Positions 28,938 through 39,056 of a stretch of DNA of 64,000 nucleotides are shown piece after piece. Positions within the stretch are counted from its first letter, which is position 1, and each line of letters opens with the position of its first letter. The position numbers and the translations under genes are program-made. Below the pieces are notes generated by a model. That model was not told the DNA's origin, made no database searches, and worked only from the letters and a program-made list of their open reading frames with translations. The stretch comes from Selaginella moellendorffii (lineage: Eukaryota > Streptophyta > Lycopodiopsida > Selaginellales > Selaginellaceae): assembly GCF_000143415.4 (NCBI RefSeq), contig NW_003314301.1, positions 855,020 through 919,019 of the forward strand. Reading direction: 5' to 3'.

Positions 28938-31727
28938 GTGGGAAACAACATATGCTACAACTGCGGTGAAGCGGGACACTTCTCGAGGGAATGTCCCTAC
29001 CCGAAGAAGGCCAGAGCCAATATGGCCATCAAGTCGGGTGAAGTCCAAACTGAGGTATGTGATCCAGTCCCTAACTCAAAGTTACTCATTACACGAGCAA
29101 CTTTGGTAGAGAGTCGTTTGCGACATCTACTAGCCCTCCGAGGGAAGCTCGAAGGTAGCTTTGTTAAGATCCTTATTGACATGGGTGCTTCGGATAATTT
29201 TGTGGCTGCAGACATAGTCCGGCAAGCCGGACTAACGGTGCAGCAGCTAGGTGAACCAAGGACTATAGAGTTTGTTCAAGGTAGCCAAAGCACCGATGAG
29301 GTACTTCGACAAGCGAGAGTCGAAGTGGGGACTTGGAAGGTGGACATGGATTTCACCGTGTTGGACATGGCAGGATTTGACGTGATCTTCGGAATGGACT
29401 GGTTCAATCGATTCGTGGTAGCCCTGCATGGACAAGGTAGAAACCTTGTGGTACTGGTGAATGCCCAAGGAAGAAGATCTAGGGTGGAGGCCCAAGATCT
29501 AAAGGTAGGGCAAAGCAAGGCCAAAGATTCCTGCTTAAACCTGGTGTCCACGAGAGGACAACTCACTAAAGGAACTAAGGCGGCCTTTTTGTGCTTACTC
29601 TCGGTGAAGAGTGACAAAAAGTCAGGAATGAAAGAAGTACCTTTAGTGATCCAGCGGGTGTTAGACCAATTCCAGGATACCATGCCGGAGGAGCTACCGG
29701 CGGGGCTACCCCCAGCACGACCGATAGAACATAAGATTGAGCTGGTCGAGGGTGCTGAGGCGGTGGTTCGTCCCCCTTATCGTTTGAACGAAAAAGAACT
29801 CAAGGAGCTCAAGTGCCAACTAGAGGAGTTGGTGGACAAAGGGTATGTTAGGTTGAGCAAGTCACCGTATGGGGCACCGGTGTTATTTGTGAAAAAGAAA
29901 GATGGATCTATGCGCATGTGCATAGACTACCGGTTGCTCAACAAGTATACAAAGAAGAACAAGTACCCTTTGCCAGGGATTGAGGACCTGTTCGATAGGT
30001 TGGGAAAGGCAAAATACTTCTCGAGGATTGACCTAAGGTCAGGATACTACCAGATCAGGGTAGCCGAGGAAGATGTCGAGAAGACAACCTGTCGAACGAG
30101 GTATGGGAGCTTTGAGTTTCTGGTGATGCCCTTCGGGCTATGTAATGCGCCGGCAACGTTTTCGGCGCTAATGAACCACATCTTTGTACCCTATCTGGAT
30201 CACTTCGTGGTCGTCTATATTGACGACATCCTGATCTATAGCGAGACGCTAGAGGAGCATGCCGAACACTTGGCGAAGGTGTTTGAGAAACTAAGGGAAC
30301 ACAAATTGTATGCTAAAGAGAGCAAATGTGACTTTGCTCAATAAGAGGTAAAGTTTCTCGGGCATGTGGTGGGCCAAGACGAGCTCAAGGTGGACCCAGA
30401 GAAGGTCCAAGCAATCCAGGAATGGGAGCGACCATCGAATGTACACGAGTTGAGGGCATTCCTGGGGCTATGCAACTACTATCGAAAGTTTATCAGACAT
30501 TATTCAAGAGTAGCCCTGCCCTTAACGGACCAAATAGGAAAAGGGAAGATGGTGTGGACAGCGGAATGCGAGGCGGCATTCGTCCACCTCAAAGGGAAGT
30601 TGAGGAAGGCTCCCATATTGGCATTACCAGACTTTGGTAAGGACTTTGAGGTAAAAACGGATGCTTCGGACTTTGCGTTGGGCGCAGTTTTGAAGCAAGG
30701 CAACCATCCGGTAGCGTTCTTCTCGAAGAAGTTGGACAAGGCTCAACGGAAGTGGCCTGCCCACGAGAAGGAATTGTTTGCAGTGGTCAAGGCGCTCAAT
30801 GAGTGGCGACACTACCTTGGGAGACACTTCAAGGTTTACACGGACAATGTGGCAACGAAACACTTTTTGTCACAGCCCGACCTGAAAGGGAAACAAGGTC
30901 GGTGGGCCAATGCCTTGGCTGAGTTTGATTGCGAGATTCTGTACAAGCCTGGGAAGAGCAACATCGTGGCGGATGCGCTAAGTCGAAAAACGAGCTTGAG
31001 GTTGGCAATATCCAGCGCAACAGCAACCTTCTGGGACGATGTGCGGACAGCATATGAGAACGATGGTCTAGCACAAGAAGTGTTGCTGAGGAATCTAGAG
31101 GCGCGGGAAGCTCACCAAAGAGGTGAGCTGCCAATGGAAGAGAAAACGGGCTATGCGGAACGCAACAGACTCATCTATTACAAGCAAACGAGGGTGTATG
31201 TTCCAGAAGGGGAATTAAGGAAGGTGGCCTTAGAAGAGTGTCATGACGGACCTCTTGCGGGACACAGCAGAGTGCCCAAGACGATGGGCTTACTCAAGAG
31301 GAAGTACCATTGGCCAGATATGGCTAAGGACGTCCAAGACTATGTAAAGACATGTCCAACATGTCAGCAGGTAAAAGCCGTGACTAAGGCTAGTGGGGCT
31401 TGTTGCAAAGCATCCCAATTCCAGATCGTCCGTGGAAATGTCTTACAATGGACTTCATCACGGGACTCCCCCCAAGCGAGGGGTTTGATGCGATATTCGT
31501 GGTGGTGGACCGATTTTCGAAAATGGCACAATTCATACCCACCACAACGGAGGTGGATGCGGAAGGTGTGGCAAAGCTATTCTTTGAACAAGTGGTTCAA
31601 GTGCGGGGAAGACCGGAAGAGATCATCTCAGATCGAGATAAGATCTTCACCAGTAGGTTCTAGAGGACTCTCCTGGAACAGTATCGCACCAAGTTGAAAT
31701 TCAGCACAGCCTATCACCCACAGACAG
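28938..31727 (+). pseudogene. Chromovirus protease, RT, RNase H and first part of integrase
   Basis: Zinc knuckle [15 protein letters not shown], protease reading [11 protein letters not shown] (DMG where DSG or DTG is expected), RT with [12 protein letters not shown] at 30342-30344, RNase H TDASDFALGAVL, integrase zinc finger (CPTCQQV), a frameshift near 31395, MDFITGLP and ISDRDKIFTS. A TAG at 31661-31663 sits where Trp is conserved. This exon-like part ends in HPQT plus one base at 31727. Confidence 0.88.
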
Positions 31728-31773
31728 GTATGGGGTATTAAGTCAAGTTGTTGGCACTAACACTTCTTGACAG
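31728..31773 (+). other. Candidate 46-nt intron inside integrase
   Basis: Begins GTATGG and ends CTTGACAG, with a branch-site-like CACTAAC about 15 nt before the acceptor. Removing it joins HPQT to GQTERVN through a split Asp codon, recovering the conserved HPQTDGQTERVN motif. Size fits host introns in this window. Confidence 0.65.
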
Positions 31774-32191
31774 ACGGACAAACAGAAAGGGTGAATAGGC
31801 AGCTGGAGGATTATTTGCGATGCTATGTCTCGGGAGACCAGACCGATTGGGTAAGTCATTTGGGACTTGCGGAAATGTGTTATAACAACTCACCACATTC
31901 GAGTATCGGGGTGAGTCCATGGGAAGTCATCAATGGGCGAGCTATTGAAGGTCCTGTGGAACTCGGCGTGGCAGAGTATCATGGAGAGTTGCCCGCAGTG
32001 GAGGCATTCACGGCGGAAAGACTCAGCATTTGGAATCTAGTGAGGGATTCCTTGGAACGGGCTCAACAAAGGCAAACCAAATACGCGAACCAGAAGCGTC
32101 GGGATGTAGAGTTCCAAGCTGGGGAGAAGGTGTGGCTGAACACCAAGAACCTCAGACTACCAAGTGGGATCAGCCGAAAGTTGACCCAAAG
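31774..32191 (+). pseudogene. Chromovirus integrase, middle part
   Basis: GQTERVNRQLEDYLRC, YNNSPHSSIGVSPWEV, AQQRQTKYANQKRR and EKVWLNTKNL are standard Gypsy integrase C-terminal features. No stop within this stretch. Ends KLTQ plus two bases at the second candidate donor. Confidence 0.85.
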
Positions 32192-32243
32192 GTAAAGATG
32201 CATGTATTCCTGTAAATGAATTGATCTTGAGTTCCGTAAGCAG
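32192..32243 (+). other. Candidate 52-nt intron in the integrase C-terminal region
   Basis: Begins GTAAAG and ends GTAAGCAG. Removing it joins KLTQR to FAGPYEI, the conserved GPYE/GPFE module of Gypsy integrases, with the frame restored. Confidence 0.6.
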
Positions 32244-32625
32244 GTTCGCGGGGCCTTACGAGATTGAGGCACGAATCGGTAAAGTGGCTTACCGACTCCG
32301 ACTTCCTCGAGAGATGGGGAAGATGCACCCAGTGTTCCACATGAACTTACTCAAGCCGTACTTTGAGGATCCGCTTCGCAAGGACCAAGTGAGACCTTTA
32401 CCTGAGGTTATCCAAGGGGAAGAGGAATACGAAGTTGAGGCCATCCTCAATGCGCGCAAGAGCAAGCAACAAGGACACGAGGTGAGAGAGTTCCATGTGA
32501 AGTGGAAAGGATTTCCACACTGCGAAGCAACATGGGAACCGGAGGAGAACCTAGCGAATGCGCGAGATCTAGTGGAGGAATTTCTGCAAGGCAGAACTCT
32601 ATGTACTTATGAAAAATTCAATTAA
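32244..32625 (+). pseudogene. Chromovirus integrase end and chromodomain
   Basis: FAGPYEIEARIG, HPVFHMNLLKPY, then a chromodomain: YEVEAILNARK, FHVKWKGFPHCEATWEPEENL. Chromodomains bind methylated histone tails and guide integration to heterochromatin. This part is open up to TAA at 32623-32625. Confidence 0.9.
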
Positions 32626-32782
32626 AAATATCAATTTGCAAAGTTGAGCAAGTGGCACATGTTGGGACCCGAAGGCGCGCCGAAGGTAAGCTAATTAGCA
32701 TGGGTTGGATAGGTCGACCAGGCATAGGGCACTACGCCCGACTCCCTGCGGGGATGTCGAATCCGTAGACGTATTCTACGGA

Positions 32783-32837
32783 GGTTGGGTTCGAGTCCCA
32801 ACCCCCTAGTAAAGCAAGGCTGGGTTCAAGTCCCGAC
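32783..32837 (+). repeat. Two tRNA T-arm-like hairpins in the chromovirus 3' region
   Basis: GGTTGGG TTCGAGT CCCAACC at 32783-32803 is a perfect 7-bp stem with a tRNA-like 7-nt loop. About 15 bp on, GGCTGGG TTCAAGT CCCGACC repeats the form imperfectly. Equivalent hairpins occur in the older element at 34834-34880. Confidence 0.65.
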
Positions 32838-33028
32838 CCCATACTAGGGGGTGGTGAGGTGAGGAGTATAGGGACACCTATATTCCGTTGTCATGGGCTC
32901 TTGGCCGGGGAGGCTAACTTAAGCACACCGCTAAGTGGGGGGATGCCCCCGGAGACATGGTCAACAAGTCGTAGGATAAAACGAGACGTTCGATGTGGGC
33001 ATCGAACTTCTTCTATGGGTGGTGGAGT

Positions 33029-33970
33029 TGTAAGGAACCGACTCCCCGAGATGTCATAGGCTAAAGGATCCCCAAAAGCTTGACTGAAATGACAAAGAGT
33101 TCATCGGATGGGACCAAGTCGAGGATCGAGTCCAAGACCGACTTTAGGACCGAGTTCGAGATAGAGTCCGGAATCGAGTCCGAGACCGACTCGGGGACCG
33201 AGTTCGAGACCGAGTTCGAGACGGAGTCCAAGATCCGAAATCGGGTCCGAGACCAAGTCCGAGGTTGAGTCCGAGGTCGGGTCCGAGATCGGGTCCGAGA
33301 TCGAGTCCGAGATCGAGTCCGAGACCGAATCCGAAGTCGGATCTGAAATCGGGTCCGAGATCGAGCCAGAGACTAAGTCCAAATACTAATACGGGTCAAG
33401 GGGTGAAAGCCCAAAGCGTGCGTCTCCCAAGGGGGGGAGGGGCTGCAGGGGGTTCCAAAAGTATAGTAGGGATAGTGAGGTCCAGGAACCAATCTTGAAG
33501 GAACTCTCTAGTGGTGCTTCCAAACTGACTTGAGGTTGAGACTGGGGCCAAGGGGCCTTGGGTGGGAGTGAGCATGGGCTTGCCACGGTGTTTCACCCCG
33601 ACGTCCCGAAGCAAGTGCTGCACCCAAGACTTGGGATTTAGAGGGTCCCATGATCAAGTCTTGTGGTACCAAGGGGTGTTAGGAATCTGGAGGCTTGGTG
33701 TGCTTGGCTGCTTGTGCCTGCGGTGAGTGTAGCCGAACCTTAAGTCCAGTCTAACCCGGAGAGGGGGATTGGGAGAGATTTGGGAATCCGTAAATGGATG
33801 GCTAACACTCCGTTGCTCGTGCAGTGAGTAGCTGAAACCAAGTAGGACCAAGTAGGAGCTGGTACCATAGGCGGGAACCTTGGCGAGGGAACTTAGCACA
33901 AACCAAGGCAGAGTTGGTCGGATAGACGAGGTAAGCTGGCAAATTGGAAAGGAAAAATTTGTGGCTTACA
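33029..33970 (+). repeat. 3' LTR of the chromovirus
   Basis: Starts TGTAAGGAACCG and ends GTGGCTTACA, 942 bp. The tandem array (33100-33385) is shorter than in the 5' LTR, and a segment corresponding to 27205-27408 is deleted. Confidence 0.9.
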
Positions 33971-33975
33971 CATAC

Positions 33976-35090
33976 CCAGATTGAGGAACCACTCCCTAGG
34001 TTGTTAGGTAGGTTCATCCCCAAGAATACTTGCTAAAGCATGGTAGAAAGTGCAAAGTTATCCTCCTAGTTTGGAGGTGAATAACCGAAGGAAATGTGTG
34101 AGGCTAAAAGCAAGTAGTAAAAGAATAAAACCAAACCATAGGAATCGAAGAGCATAACCAAGGGTGGTTATATTAGTTGGGAGTGGAGAATCAAGTGGGC
34201 GCTCGAGCATGTTGTTACTAGCAACCATGATGCCATGAAGAGTCTAAAGCATGGAATTGTCCATGCTAGACCATATGGCAATTGGAAAGCTTGCGAAAGG
34301 AGAGGCCTTAGCAAGCTAAGGGACAGAGTTCCTTCAAGATTCCCAAAGACAATTCTAGGTAGTGTAGTACCTAGAAAGCCAAGTGTAAATGGTTCATAGA
34401 ATGTGTGAAATCAGAGTGGTGCAGCAAAAGTGTGGTCTTGAAGCTTGCCATAAGGCAATGCTATCAAGGTTGGGGAACTAGTTCCCAAGTGTTCAAAGGG
34501 ATAACTTTGAACGAAAGTCGATAGTCAAGAACTTTCATGCTTATGTATGAAACCATGTTACATTGGTCGGATGATTTGTTAAGCGAGAGTGGCAAGTCAA
34601 GGGAACAAATCCCTTAGTTGAAGGTGCTAACTTCAAAAAGGGTGGCCTACGGGGCCAAGCATGGAGGAGTCCATACATGATCATAGACTTGTCAAGTGAA
34701 AGGACTTGGCAATTTGGAGGGACTAAGTTCCTAAGCTATGATCCGTAGCGCGCTTTGGATATAAATTGGTGCACCAGCATGGGGAGTCACGCCAAGCATC
34801 TAGGGTGATGCCGTCCGTAGATGCATATACGAAGGTTGGGTTCGAGTCCCAACCCTCTAGTGCTTGGGTTTAAGTCCCAAATCACTAGGGTGTGGTGATG
34901 GTTTGGAATATGAGGACACTCATATTTTGGTGGTCATGGACTCTCAGTGAGGAGATTGGTTTGGGCACACCGCCAAGCTAGGGATGCCTCAGAGTCGTGA
35001 TGCACGGTTAGATTGTTTAGGGTGAAAGTTGAGCATATCTAACTTGAACGCTTTGGTGCAAGTGGCACTAAGGACGTGGTGAGTGAGATT
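33976..35090 (+). mobile_element. Old LTR-retroelement remnant, right part
   Basis: This continues the element interrupted at 26625. It has the T-arm-like hairpins and the ACACCGCCAAGC stretch that parallel the chromovirus 3' region (32760-32950). No LTR is found before the unit sequence resumes at 35091, so the element is truncated at both ends. Confidence 0.6.
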
Positions 35091-35518
35091 GCCCGGGCAG
35101 ATTGATCTACTGCATAGAAAAGCCAAACAATTCAGATGTCTTTCCAGAAGAACTTCGGTACTCTAAACGTTAGTATGATCGTACCTGGGGCATCTCGTGC
35201 ACGTAGTCCGAGTAGGGGAAGTTTGGACAGTTTTCACCCCGGAACTTGATGTAAACTCGGTCATAGATCCTGTGATTAAACATTTTATCAAAAATCTTTC
35301 TAGAAAAGAAAGGAAACAAAGTGGCTTCTGGGGTGCTGGATGACTTGATGTATATCTGTTTGTTCTTGTCGACAGCCCTGATGGTTATAGATCCATAACT
35401 TGGACGGATGGGCGACACACAGTGTCCAGCCCTGTTGCTGTGAAGACCATGGCTTGATCATGATTCTTATGGAGTAGACGGGGTTGCGAGGCAGAAGAGT
35501 TGATAGCATGCCTTTCAC
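35091..35518 (-). pseudogene. AP2 fragment, right part
   Basis: KNKQIYIKSSSTPEA, a broken splice donor (8-bp deletion against the left copy), then IYDRVYIKFRGENCPNFPYS with the next residues DYVHEMPQ and donor GTACGA. NFPYSDYVHEM fits the end of an AP2 domain better than the left copy. Its first 36 bp repeat 24264-24299. Confidence 0.55.
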
Positions 35519-35569
35519 TCCCGACGATGTTTCATGTGACTACACAACGTTGTGGAGTGTGGGAACGAG

Positions 35570-36870
35570 TAGTCAGTAACATCTTCTACTTACAACATGG
35601 TAGGAGGTGCTGGAAAAACACTCCTGACAATGACCAAGTCAAGGTGCATTTCGATCCAGTTTTGTGGCTAACCATTCCTAAGATTATCACAACTGCATGC
35701 AACATGGTTTGTATTTCCTCTGATGGAAGCAAAGCAACACGAGCTTGCCAAACTAATCAGACTAGAAGGTCGGACCAGCAATGAAACGGGGCTTGCAGGG
35801 AAAAGGTGCTTGCTGGTGTTGGATAATGTCTGGAAATCCGGTCTGTTTGGTGTGGTGGAAGAGACTGGAAGCAAGATCTTTATTACCAGCCGAAAAATTG
35901 ATGTGCTTGGCAGCAGAGGTGCAATCAAAACAGAGATGGGGCTCTTGGGAAAAGTTGTTCACAGTCCACGCATTCCCAAACCAGAAACTTGCTAGTTCAA
36001 GTAAGGTAGTAGTGGAGTGAGTTGTGGGCAAGTGTGCTGCTCCTGAAGGTAATTGGCAGAAGAATGGCAGGCACACAAGATTGGGACTATGTTCTAAGCA
36101 AACTGTAAAAATCTGGCTTGTTAAGTCGCCTTGGACGTCGCACTTGAACGTCATGCACTTATCACTGAAGAAAAAGAGCTCTTCCTTTACACACCCTGGA
36201 ACAAATGCCCCTTGGAAGGGTTACCTCAAGGCTGAAAGGTCTCATTCCAGGGAATGCCTTCAGTAACTACAACAAGATTTCACTCGTTGGGTGTAGAATT
36301 TCTGAAAATACCCCCCTACCTATGCAGAACAAGGTCAGAGTTTCAAGCACCACTTGCTTGCTCCCGGATTATAATCCCCATTGCACTCTAACTACATTAC
36401 GGTTTTGTGCCTAAGTAACCCTGGGGTGGTAAGTTTGCCACATAGCATTAGAGAGCTCAAAACTCTAAAGACTATGGATTTGACTTGGAACATAATACTC
36501 CAATTCTCCAATGTTTCCCATGCTGACATTGTCAAACCTCTCCCTTGGGAATTGTGAAAAATTGATTGGGGTTCCTTGAAATCTCCTCTTCTGCATCTTG
36601 TTCCTTCCAAATCTAAAGACAATTTGCATAGGTTACTGTGACGGAGTGACCACCCTCAACATATACGAGTGCATTAGAGACGTGTTGAAGTCGTGAATTT
36701 TGGTTCAGTGGCGAGTTCCCCTTAAACAAACATTGCGTTATTCACCAGCTTCCAAAATGGTACACATCATTCACGAGCTCTGGAATTGAGTTATCCAAAA
36801 CTTTCCTTCAGTTGACTCCCCGTATGTTTGACTGTTTGTTGAACTTTGAAAATGTTTTCATGTCTAAAAG
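35570..36870 (+). pseudogene. NLR pseudogene, block 2 of the right copy
   Basis: It retains the P-loop (GGAGKTLLT at about 35605) and an uninterrupted CLLVLDNVWKSG through SKIFITSRKIDVLGSRGAIK stretch (35800-35940). It then degenerates with stops, a lost GLPL region and LRR fragments to about 36850. Homologous to 7940-9230 with independent indels. Confidence 0.85.
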
Positions 36871-36898
36871 ATTTGGAATATTGGCGCCACATCTCAGA

Positions 36899-38380
36899 CT
36901 AACGAAGCTTGGGAACAACGGGAAGTCCATCTTTCATGATCAGCGTCATGTTGATACCGTAGCAAGGCTCTTCTTTTCCCACCACCACAAGCTCAAACTT
37001 TGGTACCAGAGCCGCCACCACATACTTCATCTGTAGCATGGCCATCTCTTTGCCCAGACACACTCTCGGCCCGGCCTGAAACACCGGAAACTTGAATGGA
37101 CTCACCTCGACGAACTGGCCATCCTGGATCCATCTCTCGGGCTTAAACTCGAGGCAGTCCTTCCCCCACAAGCTCTCCATCCTTCCCATAGCGTAGACGT
37201 GATACGATACCTTCATCCCCTTCTCCACACAATTACCATCCGGGAGAACGTCCGAGTTCTTCACGACCTTTGTGTCAATCGGTACTGGGGGATAGAGCCT
37301 CATTGATTCGCACAGAGCTGCTTGCAAGTAGACCATGTCCCGAAGCTCTTTGTAAGTGAATGGCCTGTTTGACCCTTTCGTACTCCCGACTTCCCTGATG
37401 ATTTCCTGCTGAACACCTGGATGATTCGAGAGCAGCCAGAAGAACCACGAGAGTGACACCGCTATTGTGTCCTTGCCGGCGAGCACGAAACTTATGATGA
37501 TATCCCGCAAAAACTCGTCAGAGAAGCTCGTCGAGTCGAGTCCAATGAACCTCGAGAGCAAGTCCTGGTTGACCCTTCCTTTTTCTTCTCGCCGCTTCTG
37601 GACCACTGACACTGCAAACTCGTTCACCACATCCAGCACCTCCTTGAGTTCTCTTTCCGGTCCAACGTTGAGAGCTCGCATTAATTTCCACACCAGAGGA
37701 TGGATCTTTTGGAACCGCAGCGTGCTAAGCGTCGTTGCCTTGTCAAATGCCTGCGCGAACTTCACCTCCGGAAACGATGGATCCAAGCACGCCGGATCAA
37801 CACCGAAAGAGAGCTTGCAAATGTTGTCGAAGTTAAACCTCATGAACAAGTCCTGTAAGTCGATCTCCTTCCCGTCCCGGGAAACACTGGCAAGAGTTGG
37901 AAGTAACCGGCTGTGAACTTCGTCCGCCAGGGAATCCATGAGGAACTCCCTCAGTGACCTCGTTGTGAACTCGAAGCTCGCAAGTCTCCTCTGAATCTTC
38001 CACAGCTCCCCGTCGACATTGAAAATACCATCTCCCAGCAAGTCGGTCAGGCTCTGCCTCAGGTGTTCTCCCTTGGGATAATTCTCAAAGTTGGTCTTCA
38101 AGATGTGCTCCACAGTTGCGGGATTGCCAGTGATTTTGAAAGTGCTGCCAAACCTCCCAGTGGTGAAAGTATTGGAGGGAGAGTTGATCACATACTCTGT
38201 CGACCACTCCAGAAACCTGTGGCTGTTGCGAAGGAAGTCGAACACATTCCCAACCACTGGATAAAGTACTGGACCGCCTGTTCGTTGCGAGTCGGCTCTT
38301 GATTGAATCGTCCTCCGGACTATCCAGCCCACCGCTGCCGCAAGAACAAAGCTCAAGCTCCACAACATACCTTGGTTCAT
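36899..38380 (-). CDS. Cytochrome P450, CYP94-like (CYP copy 2), intronless
   Basis: 493 residues, nearly identical to the protein at 9255-10742. Heme loop FQAGPRVCLG, ESMR, PERW and the N-terminal anchor are intact. The I-helix reads AGKDTIAVS (copy 1: AGKDTTAVS); the catalytic Thr of the AGxDT motif is kept, and only the following Thr is changed. Two residues are deleted in the loop after REVGS. Expected to fold, with possibly altered activity. Confidence 0.92.
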   Translation of the reverse strand: MNQGMLWSLSFVLAAAVGWIVRRTIQSRADSQRTGGPVLYPVVGNVFDFLRNSHRFLEWSTEYVINSPSNTFTTGRFGSTFKITGNPATVEHILKTNFENYPKGEHLRQSLTDLLGDGIFNVDGELWKIQRRLASFEFTTRSLREFLMDSLADEVHSRLLPTLASVSRDGKEIDLQDLFMRFNFDNICKLSFGVDPACLDPSFPEVKFAQAFDKATTLSTLRFQKIHPLVWKLMRALNVGPERELKEVLDVVNEFAVSVVQKRREEKGRVNQDLLSRFIGLDSTSFSDEFLRDIIISFVLAGKDTIAVSLSWFFWLLSNHPGVQQEIIREVGSTKGSNRPFTYKELRDMVYLQAALCESMRLYPPVPIDTKVVKNSDVLPDGNCVEKGMKVSYHVYAMGRMESLWGKDCLEFKPERWIQDGQFVEVSPFKFPVFQAGPRVCLGKEMAMLQMKYVVAALVPKFELVVVGKEEPCYGINMTLIMKDGLPVVPKLR

Positions 38381-38664
38381 GCTGAAAGCCCAGAAAAAGA
38401 GTGACGCATGTCAGTCGCCCTGACCAGTTGAAAACCCAAGTCACAAGGGAAGAAAAGCCAGCCAAAGAAAAAGATTCGAAGAAGCTACTTTGCCATACGA
38501 TAAGAGACACGGCAGTCATTTGAGACGGTGCGTACCAGTGGATCTGAAAGTCACCAAGTCAAGTCATTACAAAAGAAATCTAGATTTCTAGTACCTTGCT
38601 GAAGTTTGGAATGACCCATGTTTTCTGTTGAGAGCTCTTCTATTTCCTCCACCCGAAATTCAAT

Positions 38665-38995
38665 TTTGGTACCGGAGTTGCTTCATCGTCTTGACTCTCG
38701 GCTCAGCCAGAAACACTAGAAACTTGAATGGACTCGCACTGATCCATCTCTCGGCCTTAAACTCGAGGCATTTCTTATCTTCTCCATCCGGACGACTGTA
38801 GTATCATATGGGAGGATACAGCCTCACAAAGCTGCTTGCGAGTAGAGCTCGTCGTAAGAGAATTTACCTTCGCCAGTATACTCTGATAATTTCTCACGGG
38901 TTGAAAGCACCCAGAAGAACCAGGAGCAGTTGTGTCCTTCCCGGCCAGCAAGAACTGATGACGATTAACTCGAGTTTTGTCAGAGGTTCTATGTT
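38665..38995 (-). pseudogene. Degenerate CYP fragment, right copy
   Basis: It matches 11025-11335 and retains 24 bp more of the region complementary to the heme/PERW stretch (AACTTGAATGGACTCGCACT). No open frame. Confidence 0.7.
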
Positions 38996-39056
38996 CTATT
39001 TACTGAAAGAGCAAGTCGTTCAAATCAAGGAGTGAATTCTTAGAAACTGGAGTTGC

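Larger units (their letters stand above)
26626..33970 (+). mobile_element. Ty3/Gypsy chromovirus, full length, TSD CATAC
   Basis: 5' LTR 26626-27795, initiator-Met-type primer site TTTGGTATCGGAGCC (27797-27811), gag-pol, a 3' untranslated part with tRNA T-arm-like hairpins, 3' LTR 33029-33970. The 5-bp target duplication CATAC is present at 26621-26625 and 33971-33975. Pol ends in a chromodomain, defining a chromovirus. Five nonsense codons and one frameshift disable the frame, and two intron-like GT-AG segments interrupt integrase. Confidence 0.93.

Noticed and set aside
31395-31405. Frameshift in integrase as a possible programmed frameshift
   Set aside because: It lies in the middle of integrase after ASG, not at a gag-pol boundary, with only a GGGG run; a simple indel is more likely.
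32761-32840. tRNA gene in the chromovirus 3' region
   Set aside because: Only T-arm-like hairpins are present, with no D-arm or acceptor stem; reported as a finding, not as a tRNA.
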